Positions 27,542 to 37,994 of a DNA stretch of 39,293 nucleotides are shown here, one piece after another (positions within the stretch are counted from its first letter, which is position 1; every line of letters begins with the position of its first letter). The translations under genes were made by a program, and so were the position numbers. The stretch is taken from contig NW_008246078.1 in the NCBI RefSeq assembly GCF_000281045.1, positions 312,044 through 351,336 of the forward strand, written 5' to 3'. This DNA comes from Saprolegnia diclina VS20. Its lineage: Eukaryota; Oomycota; Saprolegniomycetes; Saprolegniales; Saprolegniaceae. The notes below the pieces were generated by a model, which was not told the DNA's origin, made no database searches, and was given only the letters and a program-made list of their open reading frames with translations.

Positions 27542-30208
27542 TTAAAAATCGTCGTCGAGGACGAATGCAGGGGTCGACGTCGCCGCCACTGGCGAGAGCG
27601 TGGCGGCCGCGAGCGACAGCGTTGCTGCGACGGACACTGTGCGCGGCTTGGCGACGCCGGTGCCACCTGCGTACGAAAAGAACTTGCCATTGGCCACGAC
27701 CATGTTGGCCTACAGATTCCTTAGTTCCGTGCTGTCGCACGCCACAAGTCATTCTACCGCATCGAGGGCGACGTGGTGTGGAAACTGCTTCATGCCCAGG
27801 AAGCGCTTGAGCGCTTCCTTCGCAGGCAACGTCACGTGCACGTGCGTCACGTTCGGTAGCGTGGCCCAGCCGTTCCGGAGCACCATGGCCCAGCCGTGCT
27901 TGGCGTCGTCGGCGTTGACAAGCACGTACTGCACGGTCTTGTCAGTGTTGGCTGCGGCCTGCGCCAACAATGTCGCGATGGCCTCGGGGCATTGGACGCA
28001 CGTCGTCGACCAAAAATCTACCGAGCGTTTCACGCTTGTATCAAGTTGATACAAGCCGTACCGAGGATCGTGGCGGTGCGGCCGCGCGGAAGAAGACTTG
28101 TGAAGTCCGCCGGCATCATCGTGCGCATGTCGGTGGCAAGGATCTTGGGGAAGGCCTTGCCGTGACAGGCATCATGGCCCACGTACACCGTCGGCGACGC
28201 CTACATTCAAGTGAGCTCTCGCGCACCACGTCGCACAATGCCTCACCGGAACTTGCGCGTCCAGCGCGGCGTACGAGAAGAAGCTGCCGTTGAGACGCAC
28301 GGCGTGGTCCTACCGTCCAGATTAGGAAACACTACGTCGTGATCGTGGCATTGCGCACGTACCGGGCCCAGGTACACGTGGTGCGGGACCTGCTTCATGC
28401 CGAGGAAGACCTGCAGCGCCGTTTTGGCGGTCGGCGACACGTGCAGATGCAGCACGCGCGGGTCGTGGTGCCACTGCCGCGTCTGCACCATCGACCAGCC
28501 CTTCGTCGCATTGTCCGTGTTGACAAGGATGTACTGGATCCGCCCCATGGGCGCATGCTCGGCGTGGTGCGCAAGGAGCGTCGCGATTGCTTCAGGGCAC
28601 TTGACGCATGTCGTCGACCAAAAGTCTATGCCATAGCAAGATGAGCCGATCTAATGCAACAAGCGCGTTGACAGCTACCAAGGACAACGAGAGCGTTCCG
28701 GGTCAACACGGCGTGCAGCGAGAGCTCGATCTGCGTGCCGAGGCGCAGCACGGGCACGTCTGGGATCACCTTGCCGTGGCACGCGTCGTGACCGGGCAGG
28801 TACGCCGTGGGCGACGACGGCGGCGTTGGCGGCACCGGCTGCACCATCATGTCGACAATGTCGTACGAGAAGAACGAGCCGTTACGGATGACGTGGCGGG
28901 CCTAGCGTGCAGCATTGGCACGAGCAAAGATCGCTAGGATGTACCGGGTGCAACAAGACACAGTGCGACGATTGCTGGAGCCCGAGGAACTTGTCGAGCG
29001 TGGCCTTCTCGGACGGCGCCAAGTAGACGTTGAGAATCGCCGTGTTCTTGTAGTGCGCCTGGACACGGTCCCACGCCTTGACAGGATCGTCCGTGTTGAT
29101 GAGGACATATTGCAATGGCAAGTCGCCGCTGTGCTTTGCGTGGTGGGCCACGAGGGCTTCCATGGCCGCGGGACTCTTGGGACACGTCGTCGACCAAAAG
29201 TCTAGTCAAAATAAGACAAGATGTCCATAAAACGAGTGCCGACCGTACCGAGAATCGTGTACTTTGTCGGCACGAGCAGCTCAAAGAGGCTGCGCGCATA
29301 TCGGGCGTTGGGTGCCGGAAGGATGACCACATCAACGTTGGGAAACACCATGCCGTGGCACGCGTCCTGCGGTACATAGAGGGTCGTCGACGGCACCGCT
29401 GGCATCGCTGCCGGCTGCAACAACTCGAAACTGAAGCTCGGGCCGTGGGCGAGCACGCGGTGGCTCTACAACGTCCATGAACTCTGGAAGGTGAATGATG
29501 CGTACGGCGTCAGCAAGGACATGGTACGGTGTCGCTGAGATACTCAGTGCCTTCTTGAGCGTCGCGAGCGCGTCTCTAACGAAACCTTTATGAGCCTCCA
29601 TGCGCGCCTGGACTCGGTGTAGATCTACCCGGCGATGTGGTAGTGGTGCAGCGTTTGCTGCGGGAAAAACCACTTTTTGAGTGCGACCTTGTCGGCGACC
29701 TGCTCGGGCGACGGCGCGTCATGGAGGACGATGAAGTGCACGTCGCGCCGCTTTGCTTGGAGGTCGATGGCTTGCGCCTGAAGCGCTTGCATCGTCGTCG
29801 CCTTGGTCGTCCCATCGAGCAGCACTACTCTCAGCATTAGAAGACATGGCATGCGGTATGAGCTCTCGCACCGAGCACGGTCTTGGGCGCCTTGGCCGGC
29901 ATCGTTTCAAACAACGTGAACGGTGCCTTTGTAAAGACGTCGGTGACCGTCACGTTGGGTAACGTGTGCTGCGCACTGAGGCGGGGCGAGCTCACGTGCG
30001 AGCGGACGCCTTTGAGCATCTCGACGTGCACCGCGCTGCCCTGGATCTGGATACCAAGTTTGGCGGCCCGTGGGAGCCCGAGCTCCATTTTAGCGAGGGC
30101 AGCGACCTTGGCGATCGCCGCGCTGTCGGCCTGGCCTTGCATCGCCGGGCTCAGGCGGAGCGTGGCGGTCGACGAATCCCCGTGCAGAGCTTCGATCTCA
30201 ACGTTCAT
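27542..30208 (-). CDS. Protein of four tandem thioredoxin-like modules (11 exons)
   Basis: Exons on the minus strand: 30208-29872, 29824-29629, 29575-29506, 29465-29249, 29201-28945, 28901-28679, 28625-28363, 28309-28247, 28200-28062, 28017-27758, 27709-27542; introns 40-53 nt; 730 residues. After a 112-residue N-terminal domain there are four repeated modules (about 113-273, 274-433, 434-588, 589-730). Each starts ...T-I-L/V-D-F-W-S-T-T-C-x-x-C and continues with YVLVNADDAKHGW, HVHVTLPAKEALKRFLGMKQFPHHV and xxNGxFFSY. Modules 1-3 then have Y-x-x-x-x-D-A-C-H-G and a short beta-rich end. The active site is absent in module 1, CPKS in module 2, CVKC in 3 and CVQC in 4. Module joints coincide with phase-1 introns. 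It looks like a redox or redox-derived scaffold; there is no signal peptide or membrane helix. I know no named family with this layout. Confidence 0.85.
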
Positions 30209-30869
30209 CTTTGCACTTTGAGCCGGTTGAGGAGAAAGGCAACTTGGCGCGCTAAAAATACCACGCCGTCATTGGCTGGCTTGCTATTGATAGAGCCAAT
30301 CCGCATCCAGAAACCAAGATCTGATATTCTGATTGGTAGAAAAGGAATGCGGTTTCGCTCGGATCCTAGCTTCCGTGTCGCTTAGGATTGGTTGCAACGC
30401 CATCCTTTTCAGCCAATCCACACTTTGCTGTTGACGATTCAACCAATGAGAACCATAAAACGCATACATTTCTCCACAATTTCAACCACTCATAAGACGA
30501 ATACAGGTTGGCATCGACCATAGCTTTTGAATCTCCACAACGCAACATGACTGCGCGCGCAGATGGTTCAAACGACGGAGGACAACATACAAGACCAAGA
30601 TGCAAGCGCCCACGCAATCGAATCTTTTCTGCAATAAGATTGTCTGGCGCCGAGTTGAAGTCACACCGAGGGTGTCGACTCGACACACGATTACGCAAGG
30701 GCCTGCTGTGACAGACACAACAATAGACAAGGGATTCTTCTCTGTGCTTTCTCTCTATTCGAACTCTTTCCAATACTGGAAGGACCTTCGTTGCTACAGC
30801 TTGGACTGGCAACCTCGGGGTAAAAACACGAGTACGTTGGCACATGACACAGGTGGTATTCGAGTGCAT
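30209..30869. other. Intergenic region rich in CCAAT/ATTGG boxes
   Basis: Several ATTGG/CCAAT sequences lie between 30270 and 30450 in both directions, suggesting a promoter for the thioredoxin-module gene. A 167-codon minus-strand frame (30366-30869) has no recognisable features and is not annotated. Confidence 0.5.
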
Positions 30870-31620
30870 TTACGCCTTCTTGGCCTTCTTGGCCTCGGCT
30901 TCAATGGCGGGCTTGGCGTTGCGTTCAAACTGCGCAACAATCTCGTTGAACGACGTGTACGCGAGGATGCTGGGGAAGATGCTCCACGGCATGTTCATGC
31001 CGACGCAGATGACCCAGAAGAGACCCGGGTCCGACGAGACGTGCGAGTGCTCCGAGAAGAGCGGGTGGAGGCAGAACCACGTCAAGCCGTACAGCTGCAT
31101 GATGCTCACCTAGTCGTGTCAAATGAGTCCAATTGCAGTCCACTCTGTGGCGCCGTACAATCAAGGCGACCGGGTGGTAGTAGCTCTTGTTGGTGACAAA
31201 GGCGTACGCAGCCAAGAGGCACAATGGACCGTCGAGCAGCGCCCTACACAGAGGCATGCTGGATGCAAGCGAGCGATATATGGAGGTGTTGTACGTGATG
31301 GTCTCCATGGCCGCCGTGCCTTCTTCCATCGGGTAGCCGTAGCGGTAGTCCGAGGCCGAGTAGAGGTCCATGGCGCCGCCAAAGTACTGGTTGTCGCGGA
31401 AGAACGTGAACGAGAGCTCGAGGTAGCTGTGGATGTAGCCCGAGAGCACAAACCAGCCGACCGTGAACGTATGGGCACGCTTGGGGTTGATGACCGTCAA
31501 AATGAGCATCGTAAAGTGCGCGAAAAGCATGAGCGGCACGAGCATGTAGAGCCACTCGGAGAGCTCGACCTTGTTGAAGGCTTCGGCGAGCGTCTGCTGC
31601 GGCGGGACGACGGACGGCAT
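30870..31620 (-). CDS. EBP: Emopamil-binding protein-like sterol delta8-delta7 isomerase (EBP)
   Basis: ER membrane enzyme that shifts the sterol delta8 double bond to delta7. Three exons: 31620-31295, 31243-31159, 31109-30870; introns 51 and 49 nt; 216 residues (human EBP 230). Four to five helices are visible (LYMLVPLMLFAHFTMLILTVI; HTFTVGWFVLSGYIHSYLELSF; ALLDGPLCLLAAYAFV; VSIMQLYGLTWFCLHPLF; GLFWVICVGMNMPWSIFPSIL). The catalytic residues fit: His and Glu of GYIHSYLE, Glu of M-E-T-I-T and the Asn of G-M-N-M-P-W. The C-terminus is lysine-rich (EAKKAKKA), suggestive of ER retention but not a strict KKXX. The frame opens further upstream only through a GTG, so 31620 is the first usable ATG. 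TCATTTTCG lies 13-21 nt upstream. Confidence 0.88.
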
Positions 31621-32588
31621 GGCAGGCAAATTCGAAAATGACACACGTCGATCCTTTCATACTTGATGCCAGGTGCATCGATTGTGGAAGGTACCTGCGA
31701 TAATACATACAAAGTATGCATTATGACAGGATTTTCGATGATTCGTGCGCTGGCAGAGGGGCCGTGAACATGCGAGACGGCGTCGGTGAGGATGCCAAGG
31801 AAGCGCGGACTTGGCTACCGGCGAGGTCGCATGCTCCATGGACGAGATGAGAGACGATGGGTCATGGAGCGAAAACACTGCAGGCGATGCATGGCAGACT
31901 GTTCGGACGTCGGCGAACGTACCAGACGTCCAACATGGGCAAAGGCGCGAGGCTGGTGGCTGGCTGCAAGCACGCAGAGGAATACGGGCGAGACGATGGC
32001 GCCGTCAACATGGCTGTGCTGGAGTTGACGTACAGCGTGAACTCATCATGCGATGAATGGCTGCGCATCAGTGAGATGGGCGGGTGTAGAACCTGCCTGC
32101 CCAGCAGTGGTGCCGCAGTACCCTCGCTCCCCAACAACGGGTGAATCATGGTCATTAAGTAGCGCACGCCGCCTTGGTAGAGCTGGCTGGTAGCACAGTG
32201 CTCCATCTTGTGCTACGGAGCGCCACGCCCGATTGTGTGGCGGGCAAGATCGTGGGATGTTACCCATTAGGAGTCGATGGCGGGCGTCGATCCCTACTAA
32301 CGTTAGCATCGGCAAGACACCTCCAACAAGCTACGCAGCGCCATCGCCCATGATCGCAGGCGCTGGACGACTGCCTGCCGGAGAGCGCGACGCTCGACAT
32401 GCCACGCCTTGATCATGGGCAGGTGGACGGTGTTTCCATGGATATCAGTCCCGCGCGCTGCCCTTCGGCGTGGTCATCGCGTTGTCTACCAAGCCATTGC
32501 CGTCCGAGACGTCGTCTTGCAGAGAAAGACGGGACGCAATGAGATATCATGCATTAGTCGAGAAGCGCGGAGGCTATCGGAGGTCGCA
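31621..32588. other. Intergenic, no gene seen
   Basis: Nearly 1 kb between the EBP promoter (TCATTTTCG, minus strand, 31633-31641) and the 3' end of the 70-residue protein gene. Only short unbiased open frames. Confidence 0.5.
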
Positions 32589-32908
32589 CTAGTATTTCGG
32601 GTCGATTTGGCGGGACCAGTTCTACAAGGGCGAGCGTGGGCGACGAGGCGCAAGCCAGCGCATGGGCGTACCTTGTAGTCGGGGTCAAACTTGAACTGGT
32701 TGTCGTCGAGGAAGAGCATGTCGACGACCAAGATCATCGTGAGGAAGATGACGACCGTGGCCTACATGGACGAGAACGACGACGCATGAGGCCTCTACCT
32801 AGGCAGGCGCGCATGTACCCAGGGGATCCACGCAGCATCGGCGGCGATGGCGACGACGATGAAGAAGAGGATGAGGAGCGCCTGGAGCTTCTGCCGGTAT
32901 TTGTACAT
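32589..32908 (-). CDS. 70-residue membrane protein, unknown function
   Basis: Three minus-strand exons: 32908-32819 (30 codons), 32761-32672 (30 codons), 32621-32589 (10 codons plus stop), joined by phase-0 introns of 57 and 50 nt with GTAC...TAG ends. The protein starts with a short basic segment (MYKYRQKLQ), then two hydrophobic helices (ALLILFFIVVAIAADAAWIPW; ATVVIFLTMILVVDMLFL), then a polar tail (DDNQFKFDPDYKNWSRQIDPKY). The exons have G/C third positions and the splices preserve frame, which argues for a real gene. No family was recognised. It is too short for most predictors and easily missed. Both termini are probably on the same side of the membrane. Confidence 0.6.
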
Positions 32909-32966
32909 CGTGCTTGCTCTGTAGTGTCCGTTGGGGGCCCTGCAGTCAAAGGATGGAAACTTCCGT

Positions 32967-33161
32967 GTTTTAAACAATCACCCAAGTGTTTTAAACACCA
33001 TTTGCGACAAAGAGGCGGTGCGGTTGAAGGCGGCAATCCTCGCAGACTGTATACTGGCACCCAACCTTTTAAATTCGATGTACACACCATTTTACGGACT
33101 ACACTATATCCACAATAATTTTTCTGTACAACACCAATTTATGAACCACACTATTTAAAAC
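32967..33161. repeat. Possible MITE-like block bounded by GTTTTAAA/TTTAAAAC
   Basis: GTTTTAAA at 32967-32974 and its inverse TTTAAAAC at 33154-33161 bound about 195 bp that ends AT-rich and includes ACACTAT motifs like those at 10935-11029. A near-palindrome GTGTTTTAAACAC lies at 32986-32998. No clear target-site duplication. Confidence 0.25.
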
Positions 33162-35170
33162 GAAACGGAGCGCGCCGGGCTCGCAGGATCTGGCAGCGGC
33201 CCCTTTGCCAGGACTGCGTACCCCACGCGATGCTGTACATATCGATGTTTAGTTGGTAACGTGCACTTTCATTCAGCGTGCTAGAGCGTGTCAAGCAGAA
33301 TGGAAGGGACCGCCAGGAATTGAAAGCAGCTCTGCACTCTGCATTCGTCAGCACTGGTAAACGTCATGATGACATTCATTTTGCAGTCCCTTTTGCCTCT
33401 CGTCCAAAGACAAAGATTAGACAAATCAAGGCGAGGCTTTTCCTCAGAGCCGTCGGGCGGCACCTGATGTTTTCGATGCAAAGATACCGCCGACATGATG
33501 CGTACAGTACTAGTACTATACAAGTAGAATTTTGGTCGCCTGTCCAGCAACCCGTTGGCGATGTTCGGCCTATTTCACTCAACGAAACAACGTCCGGCGT
33601 TTGCAGCAGCCACCCCTCCCACGCTTTCATGCCACAGCAAATACTTGGTATCCGTGTGATTTTGCTCAACTTTTGAAACAAAGTCGCAGTACGAGTGGCG
33701 CAAGGCCAACCACAGACCTCGACTCGCGGCCCAAAGTAATTGAGCTGGAAGACTTCAAGTAATCTCGGCAACCTACTCCATTATGATTGATACGGTGTTT
33801 CTAGATTCTCCAATGGCCTCCAGCCGATCGCAGGCTCACCACAAACACTGTGAGCTGTGCCCCAGAAACAAATCGTGAGTGGAGATGACTTTTGCAAAAC
33901 GAGCTTCACTTGACGCCCCGCCTCTGGGGTCGGCTCGCGCCAATTCCAGAGATTCGCCGAGATGCGACCAGGTACCTGCAACACGGTAGTGGTCTCGGAA
34001 TCTTCGCTAACCCGCTTGAGGGTGCGTCACCAACAGCCTGGGTTAGCTCGCACCCAAAGGACCACGTCACCCGATCGTGGCTTGAGTTCTGTTGCTTGCA
34101 AACGTGGCAGCGCTCGGGCTAGAACGCTGATCTGTCGTACACTACCTCACAGACTACATTGCCCGTTCAACAAGAGTCGTTGTAGGGAATACCTCGTGCG
34201 CGATTCATCGCATGAGCAGGTCCCAGTTCGGCGAGACAACTGCCATCTGTAGTGCCATATGGTAATGAACGGCTCTGCGGCGCTTCAAGACCAAACAGCC
34301 GAGGACTCTCAGGCGCTGGAGAGACCCATAGCTCGTTCCCGCAATAGCTTTTGCCGGTGCGGATTCTATGCATGCGAAAATATTGGCGCGTTAAAGTGGC
34401 CACCAAAGACCATTCTATGTGGAGCAATAGAGTCGGGACGACAATGACCGACATGCGGGGGCCAAAGTGCGCCTGGTCTTGGCTCGCATGACTCCCATGA
34501 GCGACACTCTTAGCTACTAGAACGCAACCGTTGTTTTTTTCCGGAAATACTGTACAAAAGTAAGCAGATGCTGGAACTTTCCCGGACTTGGGCAGCACTC
34601 GAAGCGGCGTTCCTCTCACCTTCGTGCTGAGATCCGCCTCAAATATTCGACCACGTTGTTAGTGCGAACGCGAACTTGGATTTGAAAAAGCAAACGAACG
34701 CAGCACAACAACGTATTTTACAATCGCTGGCGTGGTGGCGGACTCATGCGCGATCCAATGCGACGCCAACGATATTCGAATCACTTTCCTCAGATGCTAC
34801 TACTTTAGTACTCGCACCGTAGCAACTGGGAATGAAGCTGTTGGGCGCACTTTGCTCTTGTCGATTCCGCGTCATACCTGCGCGAAACTGTCGGAATCTT
34901 GTCCCGCGGTTTGCATCCAGCTCGGCGTTTCTCTCGGCCTTGAGATTCCGATGCAGACCAGATGTCAGACCACATGTTTTAGATGCGGCACTCGCCGACC
35001 CGACAAGATTCCAATCCAGCTGCTTTGAATCTGGCACGTGACTCACATTTCCCAGGTCCACCGGAGGAGCGTTCGCCGTCGCTATCTGAGAACAGCCCGT
35101 GTCCCACGGGCCTCAGATTGAGGGCCGACAAGATACCCCTTGCCGTTGACGACATCGTCTTTCCTCACTC

Positions 35171-35184
35171 TTCCATTTGCCACC
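35171..35184 (+). promoter_or_regulatory. Inr-like TTCCATTTGCCACC
   Basis: Sits 9-22 nt before the phosphatase ATG; fits the YCATTYY initiator pattern. Confidence 0.4.
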
Positions 35185-35192
35185 TCTCGAAC

Positions 35193-36569
35193 ATGCAGCT
35201 CTCCAAGTGCCTTGCTGGTCTCTCGCTCCTCGCCGCGACGGCCGCAACGTCCGTCTCGCAGGTCCACGTGACGCTCTCGTCCGAAGTCGTCGGCTGCAAG
35301 GACGGCGTGTCGATCACGTTTGCGAGCGACGCGGCCACGCCGTTGACGCTCACGTACAGCGCGGGCAGCACCGAGAAGACGGCGACGACGACCATCAACT
35401 CGTACAAGGTCGACGATGTCAACTGCACGTATGCCTCGCCCAACTTTCACACGGCGCAGCTCTGCGACCTCTCGGCCAACACGCAGTACACGTACTCGGT
35501 CGGTGGGTTCAAGGAAAGCTTCAAGTCGATTCCGGCCAAGGGCAAGAAGACCGTTCTCTCGGTCGTCGGTGACGTCGGCATTGAGCAGATTAAGGCCACG
35601 ATCTCCAACATGGCGGCCGACCTCAAGGGCACGACGCCGGACGCGGTCATTGTCGCGGGCGACTGGGCGTACGCCAACGGCTTCCATGCCGACTGGGACA
35701 AGTGGCTCGAGGCGACGCAGCCGCTCTTCTCCAAGACGCCGCTCCTCGGCATCAACGGCAACCACGAGGTCATTCAGGGCAACGGCGTCAACTACGACAA
35801 CCAGTGCAAGCCCGAGTACTACTCGGCGTACAGCAACCGCATCGTGACGCCGATCACGGACGAGGCCAACAAGGACCACCGCACGTGGTACTCGAAGAAG
35901 ATTGGCAACATCCACGCCGTCTTCCTCGACGACTACACGGGCGTCCTTGGCGACAACAACATTGGCTCGGACTACTGGCTCACGCACCGTAACCAGCAGC
36001 TCGACTGGCTCAAGAAGGAGCTCGCGGGCGTCAACCGCGAAGAGACGCCGTACCTCATCGTCTTCAAGCACAACCCGTACTACAACACGTGGGCCAACCA
36101 CCAGTGCCAGTGCTCGCCCGTCAAGTTTGAGATCAACGACGTCGAGTCGTGCTGGAAGGGCAACTACTACACCAACTCGACGGCCACGAGCGGCAAGCTT
36201 GGCGGCCCGCGCAGCGAACCCCACTGCGGTCTCCAGGGCAAGTTCGAGGACCTCTACCTCCAGTACGGCGTCGACGCCGTCATGGCCGGCCACGTGCACG
36301 CGTACGAGCGCACGGCGCCCATTTACAAGAACAAGATCACGGACGGTGCCCCGGTGTACTTCACGGTCGGTACCGGTGGCCACGGCCTCTACCAGGGCGC
36401 GATCTCGCCGATCCCGGACTGGTCCAAGTCGACGTCGAGCTCGCTTTATGGCGCGTCGCGCGTGATTGCTGACGACGACAAGTTGACCATCTACTACCGC
36501 GCCAACGGCGAGACCACCACGATCTTTGACTCGGTCGAGATCAAGCGCCGTGCCAAGCCCGCATGCTAA
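35193..36569 (+). CDS. Secreted purple acid phosphatase (paralog 1)
   Basis: A 458-residue single-exon metallophosphoesterase that hydrolyses phosphate monoesters with a two-metal centre. Signal peptide MQLSKCLAGLSLLAATAATSVS; an Ig/FN3-like N-terminal domain (HVTLSSEVVGCKDGVSITF...YASPNFHTAQLCDL). Catalytic motifs in order: VVGDVG (about 126), GDWAYANG (about 155), GINGNHE (about 187), VFKHNPYY (about 290), GHVHAYER (about 366). Cysteines such as HQCQCSP and VESCWKGNYY suggest disulfides. The ATG at 35193 was chosen because it starts the signal peptide; the frame is open from 34983. It is tail-to-tail with a close paralog at the right edge. A phosphate-scavenging role outside the cell is inference. 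Confidence 0.92.
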   Translation: MQLSKCLAGLSLLAATAATSVSQVHVTLSSEVVGCKDGVSITFASDAATPLTLTYSAGSTEKTATTTINSYKVDDVNCTYASPNFHTAQLCDLSANTQYTYSVGGFKESFKSIPAKGKKTVLSVVGDVGIEQIKATISNMAADLKGTTPDAVIVAGDWAYANGFHADWDKWLEATQPLFSKTPLLGINGNHEVIQGNGVNYDNQCKPEYYSAYSNRIVTPITDEANKDHRTWYSKKIGNIHAVFLDDYTGVLGDNNIGSDYWLTHRNQQLDWLKKELAGVNREETPYLIVFKHNPYYNTWANHQCQCSPVKFEINDVESCWKGNYYTNSTATSGKLGGPRSEPHCGLQGKFEDLYLQYGVDAVMAGHVHAYERTAPIYKNKITDGAPVYFTVGTGGHGLYQGAISPIPDWSKSTSSSLYGASRVIADDDKLTIYYRANGETTTIFDSVEIKRRAKPAC

Positions 36570-36806
36570 GTGGGTTTTGTATTTTCCACATTTCCACGAC
36601 TATCGATCTACTGTAATCGATTTTATCTTTTTCGTTTTGAAATTTGACTTTGGATATCGTTCAACTGTGACGCACTTGCGCTGGTGAATGTGCGGCGAGC
36701 GGTGTCGAGAGCGCGAGAGGTTACACCTTCTCCACGGTAGGTCGGTGCCGAACCGGGCTGCTACTGTGTCTACACCTAGCACGACACCACGTATCACATT
36801 CTGGAA

Positions 36807-37427
36807 CTACCCTATTCCTGGTTCCTGCTGCCTGCAGCCATACGCTCTCGCTAGATAGCCGGCTTTGACACAGCAAGTGTGATCGGTCCGCACAAGACAA
36901 CTGATGATACACTGGAGTGGCTTTAGCAACGCGAGGCCAGCAACTGCGACGACGTCCGTGGCCCCGAGAAGGGCCAGTGTCGCGACGCGGCGGCGTGGGT
37001 CGTCGACGGCGGAGACGAGCCACTGGACAGACGTAGGTAGCCCCACGAGCCGTGCGCGGTGCACCTTGGGCCAGAAGAGGAGCCGCACACCGTGGACGTC
37101 GCGGCCATATGTCATGCGCACCTTGGCGGCGGCCACGCCATGCAGCACCATACCAGGGATCGCTGACGGCGGGAAAGCGACCACCTTTGGCTGTACGGAC
37201 CGAGTCAGTGCTATGTCATAGTCGCCGGCGATGCGCAGGGCGTCAAAGAAGCGCCCGTCGTCGCCTTGCAGCAGCTCAAAGCAGAGCGCGTCGTTGCGTG
37301 CCTGGAGCGCGTAGCCCATGACGGCCTCGTCGGCTGCATGCGCCTGGCGCGCGACGTCGCGCAGGAGAGCGACCGCGCGGGCGTTGTCGGTCGCCAGCAG
37401 GGCGAGGACGTCGTCGTACCGGCCCAT
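36807..37427 (-). CDS. Uncharacterised 206-residue protein
   Basis: An open frame from ATG 37427 (MGRYDDVLALLATDNARAVALLRDVARQAHAADEAVMGYALQARNDALCFELLQGDDGRFF), with clear third-position G/C bias up to about residue 175 (VATLALLGATDVVAVAGLALLKPLQ). The last 30 residues (CIISCLVRTDHTCC...) are less biased, so a splice or an earlier end is possible. Helical and Ala-rich at the N-terminus; no domain recognised. It lies between the two purple acid phosphatases. The longer frame from 37619 adds an unlikely leader. Confidence 0.5.
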   Translation of the reverse strand: MGRYDDVLALLATDNARAVALLRDVARQAHAADEAVMGYALQARNDALCFELLQGDDGRFFDALRIAGDYDIALTRSVQPKVVAFPPSAIPGMVLHGVAAAKVRMTYGRDVHGVRLLFWPKVHRARLVGLPTSVQWLVSAVDDPRRRVATLALLGATDVVAVAGLALLKPLQCIISCLVRTDHTCCVKAGYLARAYGCRQQEPGIG

Positions 37428-37994
37428 CGCGTCGGGCAAGCGAATTGGATTCTGTCGATATTTTGTTTTGAAACAGAATATGCAAAACAGAGTGTAAAAC
37501 AGCGTCTCGAGTCCAAATTTCCACGAGGCAGGAGTCGAGGCCGCGCGATCGGCCCGATGAAGAAAAAATGAAATGTCGCCACAAGTTGGCCCAGCGATAG
37601 AACAGGCTTTGGGGAGCACAACGCGCTATACTGCGTCTTCGGTGGCGACGTCTGGTACGAGCAATGCTCCGAACCAGTAATATTGGCATACGCCACTTGA
37701 ACCACATATAGCCACGTTTAATCGTATTAGGTTCCCGTGGAGCCGACGCAAACCCACCGATCGTCTCGTGGGACTGCAACTCTTGCTTCTATACCGACAG
37801 AAAAGTATATGTACGCGCATGTCGACAGACCACGCCAGTGTTGCGACCACCTGAAGCAGGGTGCGTCGGTGTCATGAACCCTAGCCCGCATGGCCATGCT
37901 GCGACGGTGCAGGACCCGCAACATCTTTTCAACAAACAACGACACTGCATTACCATCCACCTTAGCGATATGATGAACGCTGCGAAAGTATGGC
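37428..37994. other. Intergenic, no gene seen
   Basis: About 570 bp between the uncharacterised gene and the 3' end of phosphatase paralog 2. No coding signal. Confidence 0.5.

Larger units (their letters stand above)
32909..35192. other. Long gene-poor tract
   Basis: The longest region without a gene (2.3 kb). Base composition is more even, with no third-position bias on either strand. The left end holds the inverted-repeat block at 32967-33161. A 5' extension of the phosphatase frame from 34983 is open but lacks features. Confidence 0.55.

Noticed and set aside
28018-28061. Inverted repeat CTTGTATCAA/TTGATACAAG inside an intron of the thioredoxin-module gene
   Set aside because: A real small palindrome, but within a 44-nt spliced intron and not repeated elsewhere; no function can be argued.
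30366-30869. 167-codon minus frame before the thioredoxin-module gene
   Set aside because: Cys/Arg-rich chance frame across promoter-like CCAAT boxes.
34167-34619. 150-codon minus frame in the gene-poor tract
   Set aside because: No codon bias or recognisable motif.
35082-36383. 433-codon frame opposite the purple acid phosphatase
   Set aside because: Arg/Val/Asp-rich shadow of a clear phosphatase gene.
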